A DNA stretch of 64,000 bases. Source: Apoderus coryli (taxonomy: Eukaryota > Arthropoda > Insecta > Coleoptera > Attelabidae). The DNA lies in the NCBI GenBank assembly GCA_911728435.2, contig OU452199.1, positions 39,381,253-39,445,252 on the forward strand. The letters are read 5' to 3'. The notes below the pieces were generated by a model, which saw only the letters and a list, made by a program, of their open reading frames with translations, did not search any database and had not been told where the DNA came from. How positions within the stretch are numbered: the first letter of the stretch is position 1; each line of letters opens with the position of its first letter. Shown in pieces: positions 22,169 through 33,566 of the stretch. Position numbers and translations under genes: made by a program.

Positions 22169-23403
22169 TGTTTCTGACTTTAGTGATCTTAGACCCATTT
22201 CATTACTTCCGACTCTCTCTAAAATCTTAGAAAAAATTATGTATAGGCAGATACTTAATCATTTAAATAAATATCATCTATACTTCCTGAGAGGCAGTCC
22301 GGATTCAGAAAGGGGTATAATTGTACAACGGCGATGCTTGATTTAGTTGATGATATTCTTCATGATATAGACTGCGGAAGATCGACAGCCCTTGTACTTC
22401 TTGATTTCTCAAAGGCATTCGATACTATCAATCATGAAATACTCTTCGCCGTTCTTCATTATTCTGGATTCTCAAATAACTCGATCAATTTGTTAAAGTC
22501 ATATTTCGATGGTAGATATCAATTCGTTGAGACTTCAGAGGGCACATCGGATCTGGGAGAGTTACTATGTGGTGTGCCGCAGGGGGCAGTCTTGGGTCCG
22601 CTACTGTTTTGTTTGTATACCGCTAATTTACCGGAGTGTTTGCAGAAATGTACTGGATATTATTATGCTGACGATAGTCAAATATGGCTTTCCTTCAATC
22701 CATCCGATGTGCACAATGCAAACATTGTACTTAATAATGAACTGGGTTTGTTTCTTGACCGATCTGCTCAACATCAACTGGAAGTGAATCCCTCCATATC
22801 GAAATTTTTGGTATTTGGAAAGAGTCGGAACACTGTTGAAGAGTCTCTTAATATTTAGATTAATAATCAGTCCTTGATTTCAGTGGGATCTGCGAGGAGT
22901 CTTGGAGTGGAGTTGGATGTGGATTTGAGATTTACTGGTCATGTTACTCAATGTTTGCAGAAAGCCTACACCGTTATGAAAATGCTTTATCCTCACAGAC
23001 ATGTGTTGCAACAGGGGTTAAAATTGAAATTAACTGAGAGTCTTATTTTGTCACATTTCAACTATGCTGACGTAGTTTATCATCCATGTTTAATGCTTGC
23101 CTCGAATACAAAGAGTTCAAAAATCGTGTCTGAGGTTCACTTATGGTATTAGAAAATATAACCCCGTTAGCCATAAATTATTAGATTCCAATTGGCTTCA
23201 CTCAGCATGCTTATTTCACGGTTAACAAATATTTTGAATAATTAGTACTAGTTTAACTAAACTGGGGCTAGAACTTCGTATCAGTATTTGCTGTTTTCTA
23301 GCCCCTTTTGCAGTTATCGTAAATATAAATTGTTTTTCGTTTATTTGTAATATTTGTGTGAATTGATTGCTGCAAATAAACGGATTTATTATTATTATTA
23401 TTA
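22169..23403 (+). pseudogene. Non-LTR retrotransposon fragment, reverse transcriptase
   Basis: 5'-truncated copy on the + strand. Reading begins SDFSDLRPISLLPTLSKIL, shifts frame near 22280 (then QSGFRKGYNCTTAM), and continues with LLDFSKAFDTINH, GVPQGAVLGPLLF and the catalytic box YYADDSQI. After a stop at 22857 the C-terminal part follows (LTESLILSHFNYADVV), with a further shift near 23115 where RVQKSCLRFTYGIRKYNP appears. The extreme C-terminus is deleted. The 3' end is gcaaataaacgga plus a (TTA)n tail at 23385-23403. It is Jockey/CR1-like by motif, but the exact clade was not determined. Confidence 0.88.
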
Positions 23404-23527
23404 AAAGTAGCATAGCAAGCAAATTTGTTTTTATACCAATTTTTCTAAAAAAAATTGTTATTAAACCAATAACTTTTATGGTATTTTTGAACCGTTAGAA
23501 TGTTGGCTGTTTAATAGTGAGATAATA
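23404..23527. other. Spacer
   Basis: No feature is seen. Confidence 0.3.
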
Positions 23528-23983
23528 TACAGGGTGTGCCATTTGAAAAAATCAAGATTTTTATCAGTTATCAAAATGTCATCACCCTGTATAATGGGTA
23601 GCTTTTCGAACCAATGTGTAATGGATTATTTTACTACAGGATCTTATGAAATACTTACTATTTGCAAAACGCATTGGCATAACTATACAAAATGGCTTAA
23701 AATAGGGCATGTTTTTTGACTTTTAAAATTAATATCTAGTTAACTATGCAGTTCATTTCATTTAATAAGGTGTCCGAATGGAAAGCAAAAATAACATCTA
23801 GGGTCTTCCACTTAAAAAACGTAAATTTGATATGCTACGGGATAATGTACCACCGTGTATAAATGGCACCTATTTTAGAATGTAGTCCTAATAGGTCTAC
23901 AAAATCAGACGTTGAAAGAATTTTGAAAATCTGAATAGTTTTGCCACAGTAGACCGTCGCGTCTAGGGTGGAGTCACCCTGTA
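23528..23983. mobile_element. TA-flanked segment with TACAGGGTG / CACCCTGTA ends
   Basis: A 456-bp segment starts TACAGGGTGTGCC and ends GTCACCCTGTA, with TA on both sides. Only the outer nine bases are clearly inverted, so it may be a chimera of two ends. An internal tcaccctgta lies at 23582. Confidence 0.5.
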
Positions 23984-24782
23984 TATTATTACAGTTTTGG
24001 ATTCTACGTAAAATTTCAACTAGACTTACCTTAGTAACGGAAATCATCGCAATCTGGAATAATGGCTCTTTGAATTGTTCTACATTTAGTGTTTTCCTTT
24101 TTTAAATTAAATATTACATTGGTATAATATGTTGAGATGTCCAAAATTCTTAAAATTTTCAATAATTTGTTTAACAGTATAATATATTGTGATTATACAT
24201 ATACAGGGTGAGTTATTAGTGCGTCGAAGTTCGATATTACCTCAAAGACCAAAAATTTCATGCAAAACTGAGCAGCCAATCTGTAGGCAGTCATAAAGTA
24301 CATATTTTAAAATTATTGTTATTTGTACAGGGTGGCTCATCTCTTCAGGGTGAACCAAACTTACGTTTTTTTAAATGAAAAGCCCTATATATTATTCCAC
24401 AATTTCATTCGTTTAGACTTGACAGTAACCATACCAAAATTGTAGAAAATTATACAGAGTGCTTCAAAAGTTACCACTAGTATTATATGCAAAACATGGC
24501 GAATTCTAAGGCTTATGTACTGGAACTGAAATCATTTAAACTCTGCTGCTTACGGGCATAGCTTTTTGATAGTTACCAACTTTTAGAAAAAGATAATTGT
24601 TAGTATATAGTGCAAAACCTGTATACAGGGTGAGTCCAAACTCAAATTTGCGTTTTACTCGAATTTTCCAAATGAGACACCCTGTATATAATATCAAAAA
24701 CTGAAAGGAAAATTGATAAGATTTTATTCTTATAAAGCTTTTCTTATACCTAAAGCTATTAGTTTTTAAGATATTTTCACTT

Positions 24783-25232
24783 ATGAAATGTGGCTTCATC
24801 TCCAAACAACACAAAGTCAAAAAAATCTACCTGATTGTGAATTTGTTGTTTCGCCCATTGGCAGAACATAATTCACCAGAGATAGTCATCGTCATTTTGT
24901 TTTTATGTAGAATTCTCTTGACTGAGCTTTGGCTTACCGATTGTTCCCGAGCAATTTCACGCGTCTGATATGTGGATTTTCTACCACTTTTATTCAATTA
25001 ATTTTCATCATTCAAAACAGTTTTGGTCCTAGTTTGTTTCGGGTATTTTACTGATCCCGTGTTTCCAAAACGATTCATTAAGTAACCTTTCCATTGTTAT
25101 CTTTTCTGGTTGCCTTCGAGCAGGATATCTTTCTTGGTAAATTCTTTGCGCAAGTAAAACATTTTGCATACGTTCTCCCAATATCCAAATCATATCTATT
25201 AACTCATGTTTGGGAAAATTAATTTCAACCAA
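24783..25232 (-). pseudogene. HTH/DDE transposase relic (IS630/Tc1 type)
   Basis: On the minus strand the reading starts MVEINFPKHELIDMIWILGE and continues to QERYPARRQPEK, the usual N-terminal domain of this insect transposase family (DUF4817-like). After a frame change come the second HTH (TREIAREQSVSQSSVKRIL) and, in a third frame, CQWAKQQI and VLFGDEATFHK, which holds the first catalytic Asp. The rest of the DDE domain is missing. At least two frameshifts make it non-functional. Confidence 0.85.
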
Positions 25233-25547
25233 AATTTAATTTAGTAATTATTAATAAACTAATTGTTATAGGTAGGTACTTAATGGAATACACTTTTGTA
25301 ATAAATAGCTAATGATTAAATGTCACTGTCATTCGATCAAATCCCTGTTGATTTAGTTGATAAATATTGCAATTATTATACCGGTTTTGATAAATAAATC
25401 ACTATTAAAAAATAGGCTGAATTTTAAAAATATTATTTTGGTGATTTTGTGTAATGTTTTTAATAACAAATATCAAAAAAAATAAATTAGGTGTACCTAT
25501 GCAAAATCACGTAAAGTCCAAATTTTCTAATATTTTTTTGTTTAAAT

Positions 25548-26040
25548 AATAATAATAATAAATGATATATTGTGAAAATGCAAAAAAAAAATTACAATCA
25601 CACAAAAGGTTAGAGGTTTGGCTAATGCCACTCTTCCACTCTACCTAAAATATACAAATGTACAAAAAATAGAAAAAAAAAGAAAAAATGTTACAATTTA
25701 AAAAATAAAAAAAGAACCCATCCACAATTAACAAAACATTGAGCCTATGTGTAAATTCTTAGTTCCACTTCTCTCTGAAATAAGTTTAATGGTAAGTCAA
25801 TTATATCAATCACTTTATTTAAAAGCAGTGAGGCCATATATGAAAAAGCACCCTGAAATTTTGATGTGTGATGCTTAGGGATTGTAAATGTATTAACCCG
25901 TATATTAACATCATGCACACTCGAACGTCTACACAACAAACTATACAAATACTGAGGCTCTCCGAAATGGTAGATTTTATGTACGAGTAGTAATGAGGTG
26001 TATATGTACTCGAATCTGGCATTCAACTTCAAATGAAAAT
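25548..26040 (-). pseudogene. Non-LTR retrotransposon 3' fragment
   Basis: The minus strand reads LLVHKIYHFGEPQYLYSLL, then VNTFTIPKHHTSKFQGAFSY, as in the LINE C-terminus at 60133-60497. A 3' UTR follows with the shared block aggtagagtggaag and a (TTA)n tail at 25548-25562. Same family as the copy at 60105-60740, clearly diverged. Confidence 0.8.
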
Positions 26041-26289
26041 ATTTTACAAACTAATAGCTTTAGGTATAAGAAAGAGTATATAAGAATAAAAGGTTATCAA
26101 TTTTCACCCTGATGAGATGAGCCACCCTGTACAAATATCAATAATTTTAAAATACGTACTTTATGACTGCCTAAACACTGGCTGCTTAGTTTTGCGTTCA
26201 ATTTTTGGTCTTTGAGGTAATATTGAACTTCGACGCACTAAGAACTCACCCTGTATATATTATCATATATCCGTTTCTGAGGAAAGCGC

Positions 26290-26474
26290 TTTTAAAGAAT
26301 ACACATGAAGAATATTTAAATTTATTTAATATATGTAATGGTCGATGTGATGATGTAATATCAAGAACATGTGATACATTATTTGCCAATATGTATCACA
26401 TGTTCTGATATTACATGATCACATTGTCCATAAATATTAAATAAATTGAAATAATCTTCATGTGTACACTTTAA
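26290..26474. repeat. Hairpin derived from a transposase 5' region
   Basis: Arms of about 85 bp meet near 26380 (gtgatacat, then atgtatcac). The plus-strand arm reads SRTCDTLFA-like, resembling the transposase start seen at 29294 (SQTCDTFAA), so the hairpin appears to be built from that gene's 5' end. The arms contain small indels. Confidence 0.65.
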
Positions 26475-27183
26475 ACGGGGCGGATTTGTTATTATTAATA
26501 ATTATTATGGTATTATAATTAATTACGCTGGACAACTAAATTAATGCAAGTATTTTGTGTTTATGCATCTAACAAATGAAAATCGAATTTGAGTTTTTTG
26601 ACATAGAGATTACACCATTACAGTTTGGCCCGTTCCTGCTTGGATGGCTTTAGACGAAACAATCTCCGCGAAAACAAATTTTTAGTCCCACCCTGAATAT
26701 TTAACAATTTTTAATCATCAGAAAATTAGGTTCACTACAAATTATCTGACACAGAAAGCGTAAATTAACCGTAATAATACCAATTCAATCAACACAAATA
26801 CGGAAACACACATTTAAAATTACCTATGATCAAAGAGGTGATTATTACATAAATTATTTATTTGTTTCTCCTGCATTATTTGTTTTCTCTTGCATTCATT
26901 GAATAATATGTCGTGTATATTTAATTTAGACTGATTAACTGGATTGTTTATAATTTTATGTGGGACAGACTGGGGCCAATTGTACCAAAATTAATTTGAA
27001 CATTCATATAGAATATTTGCTGATGTTTCGAACATTTCTAGAACAGGCATAGAAGAACGATAAATAATAATTGTTTGGTATGTTTCAGATTGTATGATAC
27101 TATTTAGTCAAATAATTAATAAAAACCATCAATGTGAAATACTCGTATTACTAAAAATAATGATTTTTTTATTAATAAATAAA
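26475..27183. other. Spacer with repeat fragment
   Basis: The block at 26580-26695 (tagagattacaccattacag to cccaccctga) resembles 38020-38095. No gene. Confidence 0.35.
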
Positions 27184-27225
27184 CAACTGTTGTCCTTGAG
27201 GCACGAATAACTCTCCAACATCAGC
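27184..27225 (+). repeat. Solo 5' end of the cgaacgcctatg repeat family
   Basis: ctgttgtccttgaggcacga matches the 5' end at 5189 and jumps directly to acatcagcta, a block that lies about 90 bp further in at 5287. An internal deletion is implied. Confidence 0.6.
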
Positions 27226-27294
27226 TAAACTATCGCCTAATCATTATATTGCTTTGTAAATTGTGTTCCAATAAAGATCTTTATTTTTATTATT

Positions 27295-27500
27295 CAGTGG
27301 CGAAGGGTCCATGTAACCACTGTTACCATTGGTAACGGGTCGTCGCAATATTATGTACGCTTGTTACCATTTTTTGTTTTGGTTACTCGTTGCGGGATAC
27401 AGTGTGCGTGCAATTAAATAAATAAACATGGATGAGTGCCGCTGCGTAATCGATCAACTACTTAAAAAGTCCTTCTCCTTGTATAGTTTTAATTAAGGCA
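27295..27500 (+). pseudogene. Possible hAT-type transposon 5' end
   Basis: CAGTGGCGAAGGGTCC resembles a hAT terminal repeat. At 27428 an ATG opens 22 codons (MDECRCVIDQLLKKSFSLYS...) of the kind that starts some hAT/ZMYM1-like transposases. It stops at 27496. Tentative. Confidence 0.3.
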
Positions 27501-28375
27501 TGCCAAAGAAATAGTCGTTAATAGTTCGTTAATTTTAATTGAGAAACGCTTTTTAAATGGCTTAATGAAAAAATTCCTCTTTGAATGAATCTGTTATTTT
27601 ATATATCTGTTATTATACCGGGTGTCCCACCGGGAAGGGATTCGATCGATTATGGAGAAACTACACGGTAGAACAATCTGAAAATCGGGTGTAGTACTTA
27701 GGTCGATTGAACCAATTCGGCTAAAATGTTTCCAAGAATCTAGTACTTCCGGTTATACCGGAAATGAGTGTCAACTTCCTTATTTCAAATATGATCCTAT
27801 ATAAATTATATTTTTTTGGATTCTCCTTGTAATTCTAAACATATTTTATGCATACTATGTTGTACCTATCGCCAGCCGTTTTCGAAATATTGGAAATTTT
27901 ATGTCAAAAATGACGTTATCAGAATAAAGAATAATAACAATTTTTTATTATATGGAAGCTTTAATAATATAATTTGTTAGAATATCCTGGGAGATATAGA
28001 CCTACTTTAGGCGCCTACCTATATTTTTTTTAATAAATATTAATACAGGGTATTTGAAAAAAAGGGTAAAAAATCAAATTGAAAAAAGTGTCAAAATTCA
28101 AAGTTTTTAAATGGCAATATTTTTTTTTTGCATAAAAAATAAGGGCAAGTTTATGAAAGGATGTCTATCCCAAAAACTAAAAGTTTTCAAAATATTGGCA
28201 ATTTTACATTTTTCTATTATAATAGTGATATGAATTTGAAATTTAATTGATTGTGGTTGGCCATGATGGCTTTAGATAGCAAATAAATAGGACACTTGAC
28301 AAAAATAATCAACAATTATGACAAATTGTAGATATTAATTAGTATTAATAATCATGGCGGGCGTATAAATTATAC

Positions 28376-28768
28376 TAACGAATACTATCTAAATTTGTGT
28401 ATTATTTATGGATAATGTGACAGAGTGATAACAAGAACGTGTGATAACATTTGCTACCAAATACCCAGAAAACCATAAACCATCAACAAAAGTTAAACTA
28501 ATAAAACATAATTTCGAAAGTTTCGAGTCTGTGAAGAATTTGATTAACTAATAACGTATGATGACTTTAGATAAGTTTGTATCATACGTTATTAGTTAAT
28601 CAAATTCTTCACAGACTCGAAACTTTCGAAATTATGTTTTATTAGTTTAACTTTTGTTGATGTTTTATGGTTTTCTGGGTATTTGGTAGCAAATGTGATC
28701 ACACGTTCTTGTTATCACTCTGTCACATTATCCATAAATAATAAACAAATTTAGATAGTATTCGTTCG
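28376..28768. repeat. Hairpin 1, arms about 187 bp, made from transposase 5' sequence
   Basis: The arms meet at cgtatgat and atcatacg around the 18-base loop gactttagataagtttgt. The plus-strand arm reads TFATKYPENHKPSTKVK-like, a diverged version of the N-terminus at 29016-29294. Confidence 0.85.
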
Positions 28769-28771
28769 TGA

Positions 28772-28872
28772 AAATTTTCAACATTTGTTAAAGTAATTTT
28801 TTTATGAGTTGACTTTAGATAAGTTTGTAACTCATAAAAAAATTACTTTAACAAATGTTCAAAATTTTCACC
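28772..28872. repeat. Hairpin 2 with the same loop as hairpin 1
   Basis: Arms of about 41 bp (tttatgagtt and aactcataaa at the tip) differ in sequence from hairpin 1 but enclose the identical 18 bases gactttagataagtttgt. Confidence 0.9.
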
Positions 28873-29015
28873 TTGAACTTCTAAACACTTTTCACATCTC
28901 AAAATTAATTATTCATGTGTTGCCCGCCGAATAGATGGTTGACTCAAATTGACAAATGCATTCTGAACTCTTTTGCATACAGTCCTCTTTAGTGGCCAAA
29001 TGCTTGCTGTACACT

Positions 29016-29294
29016 TCAATTTTGATCGTACCCCAGATATAATAATCGATCGCTTTTAGAAAATCCAGACTTCACTGCAAATTTTCTCAGAGATGTCGTA
29101 TGATATGCCGTGAAGTATCCCAGTATAGCTATTTCTACAGCTTCATCGTCACAAATAGGTTTCCTTCGTTTTATTTTTGTCTTTACGGACCCGAAATTTT
29201 TGAAATTATCTATTACCCGTTTAACAACTTTTGGTGATGGCCTGTGTTTTTCTGGGTACCTGGCAGCAAATGTGTCACACGTTTGTGACATCAC
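29016..29294 (-). pseudogene. Transposase N-terminal domain (DUF4817-like HTH)
   Basis: The minus-strand reading of 92 codons starts MMSQTCDTFAARYPEKHR and contains the family pattern RYP--HRPS--V---I--F and GSVKTKIKRRKP, then an HTH stretch (TTSLRKFAVKSGFSKS). It ends just before the region where the DDE core should begin. Together with the fragment at 14348 (C-terminus) it shows that this transposase class built the foldbacks. Confidence 0.8.
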
Positions 29295-30121
29295 TCTGTC
29301 CCATTACCCATAAATAATAAACATATTTAGATCGTATGCGTTAGTATAATTTATACGCCCGGCATGATTATTACTACTAATTAATGTCTACAATTTGTCA
29401 TAATTGTTGATTATTTTTTTCATATTTATTTGCTATCTAAAGCCATCATGGCCAATTAAAATCAATTAAATTTCAAATTCATATCACTATTGTAATAAAA
29501 AAATGTAAAATTGCCAATATTTTGAAAACTATCAGTTTTTGTGATAGACATCCTTTCATAAACATGCCCTTATTTTTGATGCAAAAAAATATATGAAATG
29601 GGGGGTTGCCATTTAAAAATTTTGATTTTTGACACTTTTTTCAATTTGGTATTTTACCCTTTTTTTCAAATACCCTGTATTAATATTTACTAAAAAAATA
29701 TACGTACGCGCCTAAAGTAGATCTATATCTCCTAGGATATTCTAACAAATTAAATTATTAAAGCTTCCATATAATAGAAAATTGTTATTATTCTTTATCC
29801 TAAAAACGTCATTTTTGACATAAAATTTCAAATACTTCGAAAACGGCTGGCGATAGGTATAACATATTATGCATGAAATATGTTTACAATTACAAGGAGA
29901 ATCCAAAAAAAATATAACTTATATAAAGTCGTGTTTGAAATAAGGAAGTTGACACCCATTTCCGGTATAACCGGAAGTGCTAGATTCTTATAAATATTTT
30001 AGCCGAATTGGCCCAATCCACCTAAGTACTACACCAGATTTTCAGATTGTTCCACAGTGTAGTTTCTCCATAATCGATCGCATCCCTTTCCGGTGGGACA
30101 CCCGATATATAATTATTTTTT

Positions 30122-30300
30122 ATTGTAGACATCAGCTATTTTTTTTTCACGTACGCTTATGGAACATACATTTTTTGTTGTGTATTTTTAACTCCAAATT
30201 TTAGAGTCTAATTTTTTTACCCTTTTTCCTACTATTTATGACCGCCTATGTAAACAAGTCTTTTATGCTACATTTTGTAGGTTATCTTAGGTATATCAAA
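30122..30300 (+). repeat. Fragment of the cgaacgcctatg repeat
   Basis: It begins agacatcagctatttttttt, as at 5287, then two degenerate modules (cgcttatggaaca, gaccgcctatgt). It abuts the 2.5-kb foldback. Confidence 0.65.
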
Positions 30301-30304
30301 ACTA

Positions 30305-30660
30305 TACAGGGTGTTTCAAAATGACGCGGCAATATTATGAAAAAAAGTTCCTATTAACCTCCACCCGGAAATGCATTGTTTCCAAGATACAAGGCGTTAA
30401 AAGTTTTTTTGTAAATTACGGTTTTTTTTTTAATTTAGTCAAATATCTCCTTCTATGAAATTTCGCAGCGTTGTTGCTAGAAATAGGGAACTTATATGGT
30501 TCTAACTTCTAACTACATAAAATTTATTAAGTTCAGTGGCGTTAGGGGAACAAATTGATAAAAATTATTGACAAAAAAAATGTACGCCACTGACTGTAAT
30601 TTAATTTCGTATTGTCTTGAGATAGAGCAACTAAAACTACAACTTTTTTATCTCTTGTAT
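30305..30660 (+). mobile_element. Single-arm copy of a foldback family with hAT-like insert
   Basis: TACAGGGTGTTTCAAAATGA starts an arm related to 9777-10230. A 59-bp insert, 30534-30592, has ends CAGTGGCGTTAGGGG and GTACGCCACTG. The reverse complement of its surroundings is at 50764-50870. Confidence 0.55.
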
Positions 30661-30959
30661 TTTTTTCATATGTTGCTTCGTTCACGAAATAAAAATTTAA
30701 AACATTTTTCAAAATAGGTACTAAAAATATTTGGGAATAATTCAACTAAAAATGAATAACTTTGAGGTTTTGAAGTAGTTGTGGGTTACTTATTGATTTA
30801 TTTAGTTGCTTATTTTTGTTCAGACTTCATCTCTGCCTGCCTGAAATACTTGATCAAATGTAAATGTAATTTTGCTGTTGTTATACATTTTCTGTAACTA
30901 TTAATATTCGGGCACTTAACTTGACTTTTTTTTTATTCTTCAGGGGGGTTAATCTTAGA

Positions 30960-31067
30960 TCAATACTAAATTGCCATTAACTCCTTAACTCCTTTTTGCA
31001 AATTGATAAATTAATTATTTTGTATGATTTTTTATTGCAAATAAATTTGATTATTATTATTATTATT
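30960..31067 (+). mobile_element. LINE 3' end with (TTA)n tail
   Basis: gcaaataaatttga followed by (TTA)n at 31050-31067 matches the tail of the copy ending at 23403 (gcaaataaacgga). Only 3' UTR is present. Confidence 0.6.
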
Positions 31068-31894
31068 TCATCATTTTGAATCTGTCAAATTTGATGAAGT
31101 CGTTGGGCGACAACTGGTAATTTGAATCGGTCAGGTAAGAGTTTGGGGTGCGTGTAAAAAATATGTAATCGGTGAACATTTTTATTGATAACTTTAAAGC
31201 TGAACAATAGTTGCAAAACTTCAAAATAGTTGTGGAAAACTCAGGCAACAATATTCACTATTACAGTACCGAATTGTTGTTGTTCATTTATGCCAAACTT
31301 ACCCATAAGTTCTATAAAAACAACGATATTATTACTTTGCCTACAATGATTGTATTAATTATTGGGAAAATAAAATCTACCATACGGAGATTTAAGCCAA
31401 AACTAACAGATTGTAAAGTTTAGATTCATGAATGTAATACCTATAATATGTATGTTATATTAGATCAATGAGTACTATTGCGTCTTATTTTTGAATTATT
31501 ATATTATATTCCTAATTTTAATACGCAATTTCCCAGTAATTCGAAAATTGTTTTTCATTTTCCCAAAGACAATTCTAAATAATATTTACAAGTTAGGCAC
31601 GAATTATTGTTTATAAGTAATTTAATAATTATATAAAAATCTACGATTTTCATAAACAATCCAATATTCTAGAAGCAGTTTAAATTAGTATAAATAGTAA
31701 GAAATAAAGGATTACGGAGAGATTCTATTATTATTATTCATTAAATATCACAGATCTAGAAACTCGATCTGTGTTAAATATTCATTGTGTAACAATCAAA
31801 TTTCAAAAATAAAGTTATGTGTTTAATCGTATAGTGATTTTTTAAAAAATCAATCTCCAACTTTAAACTTATAACATGTATAAGGTTATCAGTT
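31068..31894. other. AT-rich spacer
   Basis: Nothing recognisable is seen. Confidence 0.3.
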
Positions 31895-31904
31895 TTATGA
31901 TTTT

Positions 31905-32480
31905 TTTTACTTTCCCGCACCGGAAAAGTATTGTGAACGCGCTAAAAAAAAATTTGAGATAAAGACGGATATAACCATTTTGAAGTTGAAAGTCTGTCTG
32001 TCTGTGTGTCTGCATGTATTCTTCCACGATAGCGTCCAAACGCTTTAACCATTTGAGCTAAGTTTTGGTATATGAGTTTGGGGGAGACCTAGGATGAACC
32101 CATCAGTTTCTGCTTGAAATCACTTTAGCCCTGTGATAGGGGTGAACCGCTAAATTTTCATATCGCGGTAGGGGTCGAGTGATACATAATTTTAAAGCAT
32201 TTTGTATATGCTTTACAGCAATAGTTCACTTTTGATATTTGCCCCCATAATTCTCGAGAAAATTTCCTTTAAAATTTCACCAGTTAGGTTGTTGGATCGT
32301 ATATATATATATATTACAATTAAAATACAATATTTTTAAAGATGGCGTCAATGATAGAGCCTTCGCTTCGTATGCTGAAGGTTATGGGTTCGAATCCCAG
32401 CTCTGGCAATACTTTTTTTATATAATTCTTGAGTAAAGTAGTTAGTTTGTTTATTATAATACAAGGTAAATAAACTAATT
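31905..32480 (+). mobile_element. Dispersed repeat with an embedded tRNA-like module, copy 1
   Basis: It starts near tttcccgcaccggaaaagta and includes a gtctgtctgtctgtg tract. It shares ttctcgagaaaattt- and accagttaggt-type blocks with 47560-47800. The tRNA-like module is at 32341-32411 in this copy. A fragment in reverse orientation lies at 19590-19670. Confidence 0.65.
32341..32411 (+). mobile_element. tRNA-like module (SINE-type or tRNA pseudogene)
   Basis: The T arm is perfect: atgggttcgaatcccag, with a canonical B-box. The acceptor side pairs weakly (atggcg with tggcaa) and the D arm lacks the GCTC side. The anticodon stem has a mismatch whichever register is used, so no amino-acid identity is assigned. 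Confidence 0.55.
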
Positions 32481-33539
32481 GTGCATCCGCGCAAATTCGA
32501 AGACAATATTATTTAAAGAACATGTTAAATATTCAAAATACCTAGGTGTATGCCATTCTAAACACAGCATCAAAATGTTCTTAATAGGTAGGTACCCACC
32601 TACGTAATAATAATAAGACAGTATAAAACAACATTGACAATATTTGTAAAACATACAAAAAATTCTGTGATGAACAATTAGGGCTTCATGGATGTTCCCA
32701 TCTGACGCTATTGACAGCATTAACTGTTTTTATGGAATGATCTGCAAATATTTGTAATGTTATTAGTTGCAAATTCATTGTAGGTATTTAGATAATTTTT
32801 TCACTTAATTCCTATGTAAATTTCATAGATAAAAATGTAAGTATACTTAACCATAATTTTAATATTAGTTATCACAATTAATATAAATAAGATATTGTAA
32901 TTTGTAAGCCTCTAATAACTAATAATAATTAATCAATAATACATTTAGGAATAAAAGTTATAGCGGTAGCGTCATCCTATGACAAATTTTATAATTACAG
33001 CAGACTAGGAAACAAGAATCTGTATCGGAATGCACAAGCTTACAGCTTTCGCCCAGAGATGACGTAATTGAATTACACAGATATTTATTTTCACAGAAGT
33101 GGTAGTTTGTACAGTGACACCAATACACTAAAAATTGACAGCACCAAACTACAAAGTGTACACAGAACACAGAACCAACAAGTCCGATTCCTTTAAAATT
33201 ATTGGTTAACCGGTTAAAGTAGTGTATGTCATTTGTGCTGTTCTAGAACCTAAACCCAAATAGGTTGCATACAATGCACATCATGATCACCTTGTCACAA
33301 ACATCAGCGTAGCTGCCACTCACCTCAGATTTATGTCGTAAAAGGACCCTGACTGATGTAACATAATAATTTGCTTCTCTCCTCATTTGCATTTTTATTG
33401 CAAAAGGAAAGTCAAATTTGCCAAAGTTATTAAAGTATTGAATATCTCACTTAATTGTCATTTAATTTTGTAAACCGAATGTGGCATCATATATATAGTG
33501 GCATATGGCATATCTGTTAATTGCTCAGACAGAAAATGA
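32481..33539. other. Spacer, possibly decayed LINE 5' region
   Basis: No supported reading frame. It lies directly upstream of the LINE frame and could hold decayed endonuclease sequence, but no motif was recognised. Confidence 0.3.
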
Positions 33540-33566
33540 TTTGTTTTTACCACTCAAATTATTCGA

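Larger units (their letters stand above)
24202..26255. mobile_element. Tc1-type TIR element with broken transposase and a LINE insertion
   Basis: TACAGGGTGAGTTATTAGTG is mirrored by the right end, CTCACCCTGTA, with TA duplications at both sides. The TIRs are about 150 bp and include an inner tacagggtggctcat. Inside are a minus-strand transposase relic (24783-25232) and a LINE 3' fragment (25548-26040). Confidence 0.85.
27616..30107. mobile_element. 2.5-kb foldback element with transposase N-terminus and two hairpins
   Basis: TACCGGGTGTCCCACCGG at the left mirrors the right end, CCGGTGGGACACCCGATA, flanked by TA. The outer arms pair over about 750 bp (27616-28375 with 29330-30107). The centre contains a hairpin (28376-28768), a second hairpin (28772-28872) and a single minus-strand transposase N-terminus (29016-29294). 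The hairpin arms are themselves copies of the transposase 5' region. Confidence 0.85.

Noticed and set aside
26104..26125. ctgatgagatgagcc resembling a hammerhead core
   Set aside because: No stem II, no GAAA box and no cleavage triplet; it is part of a TIR.
32341..32411. Functional tRNA gene
   Set aside because: Good T arm, but poor D arm and a mismatched anticodon stem, and it recurs inside a dispersed repeat.
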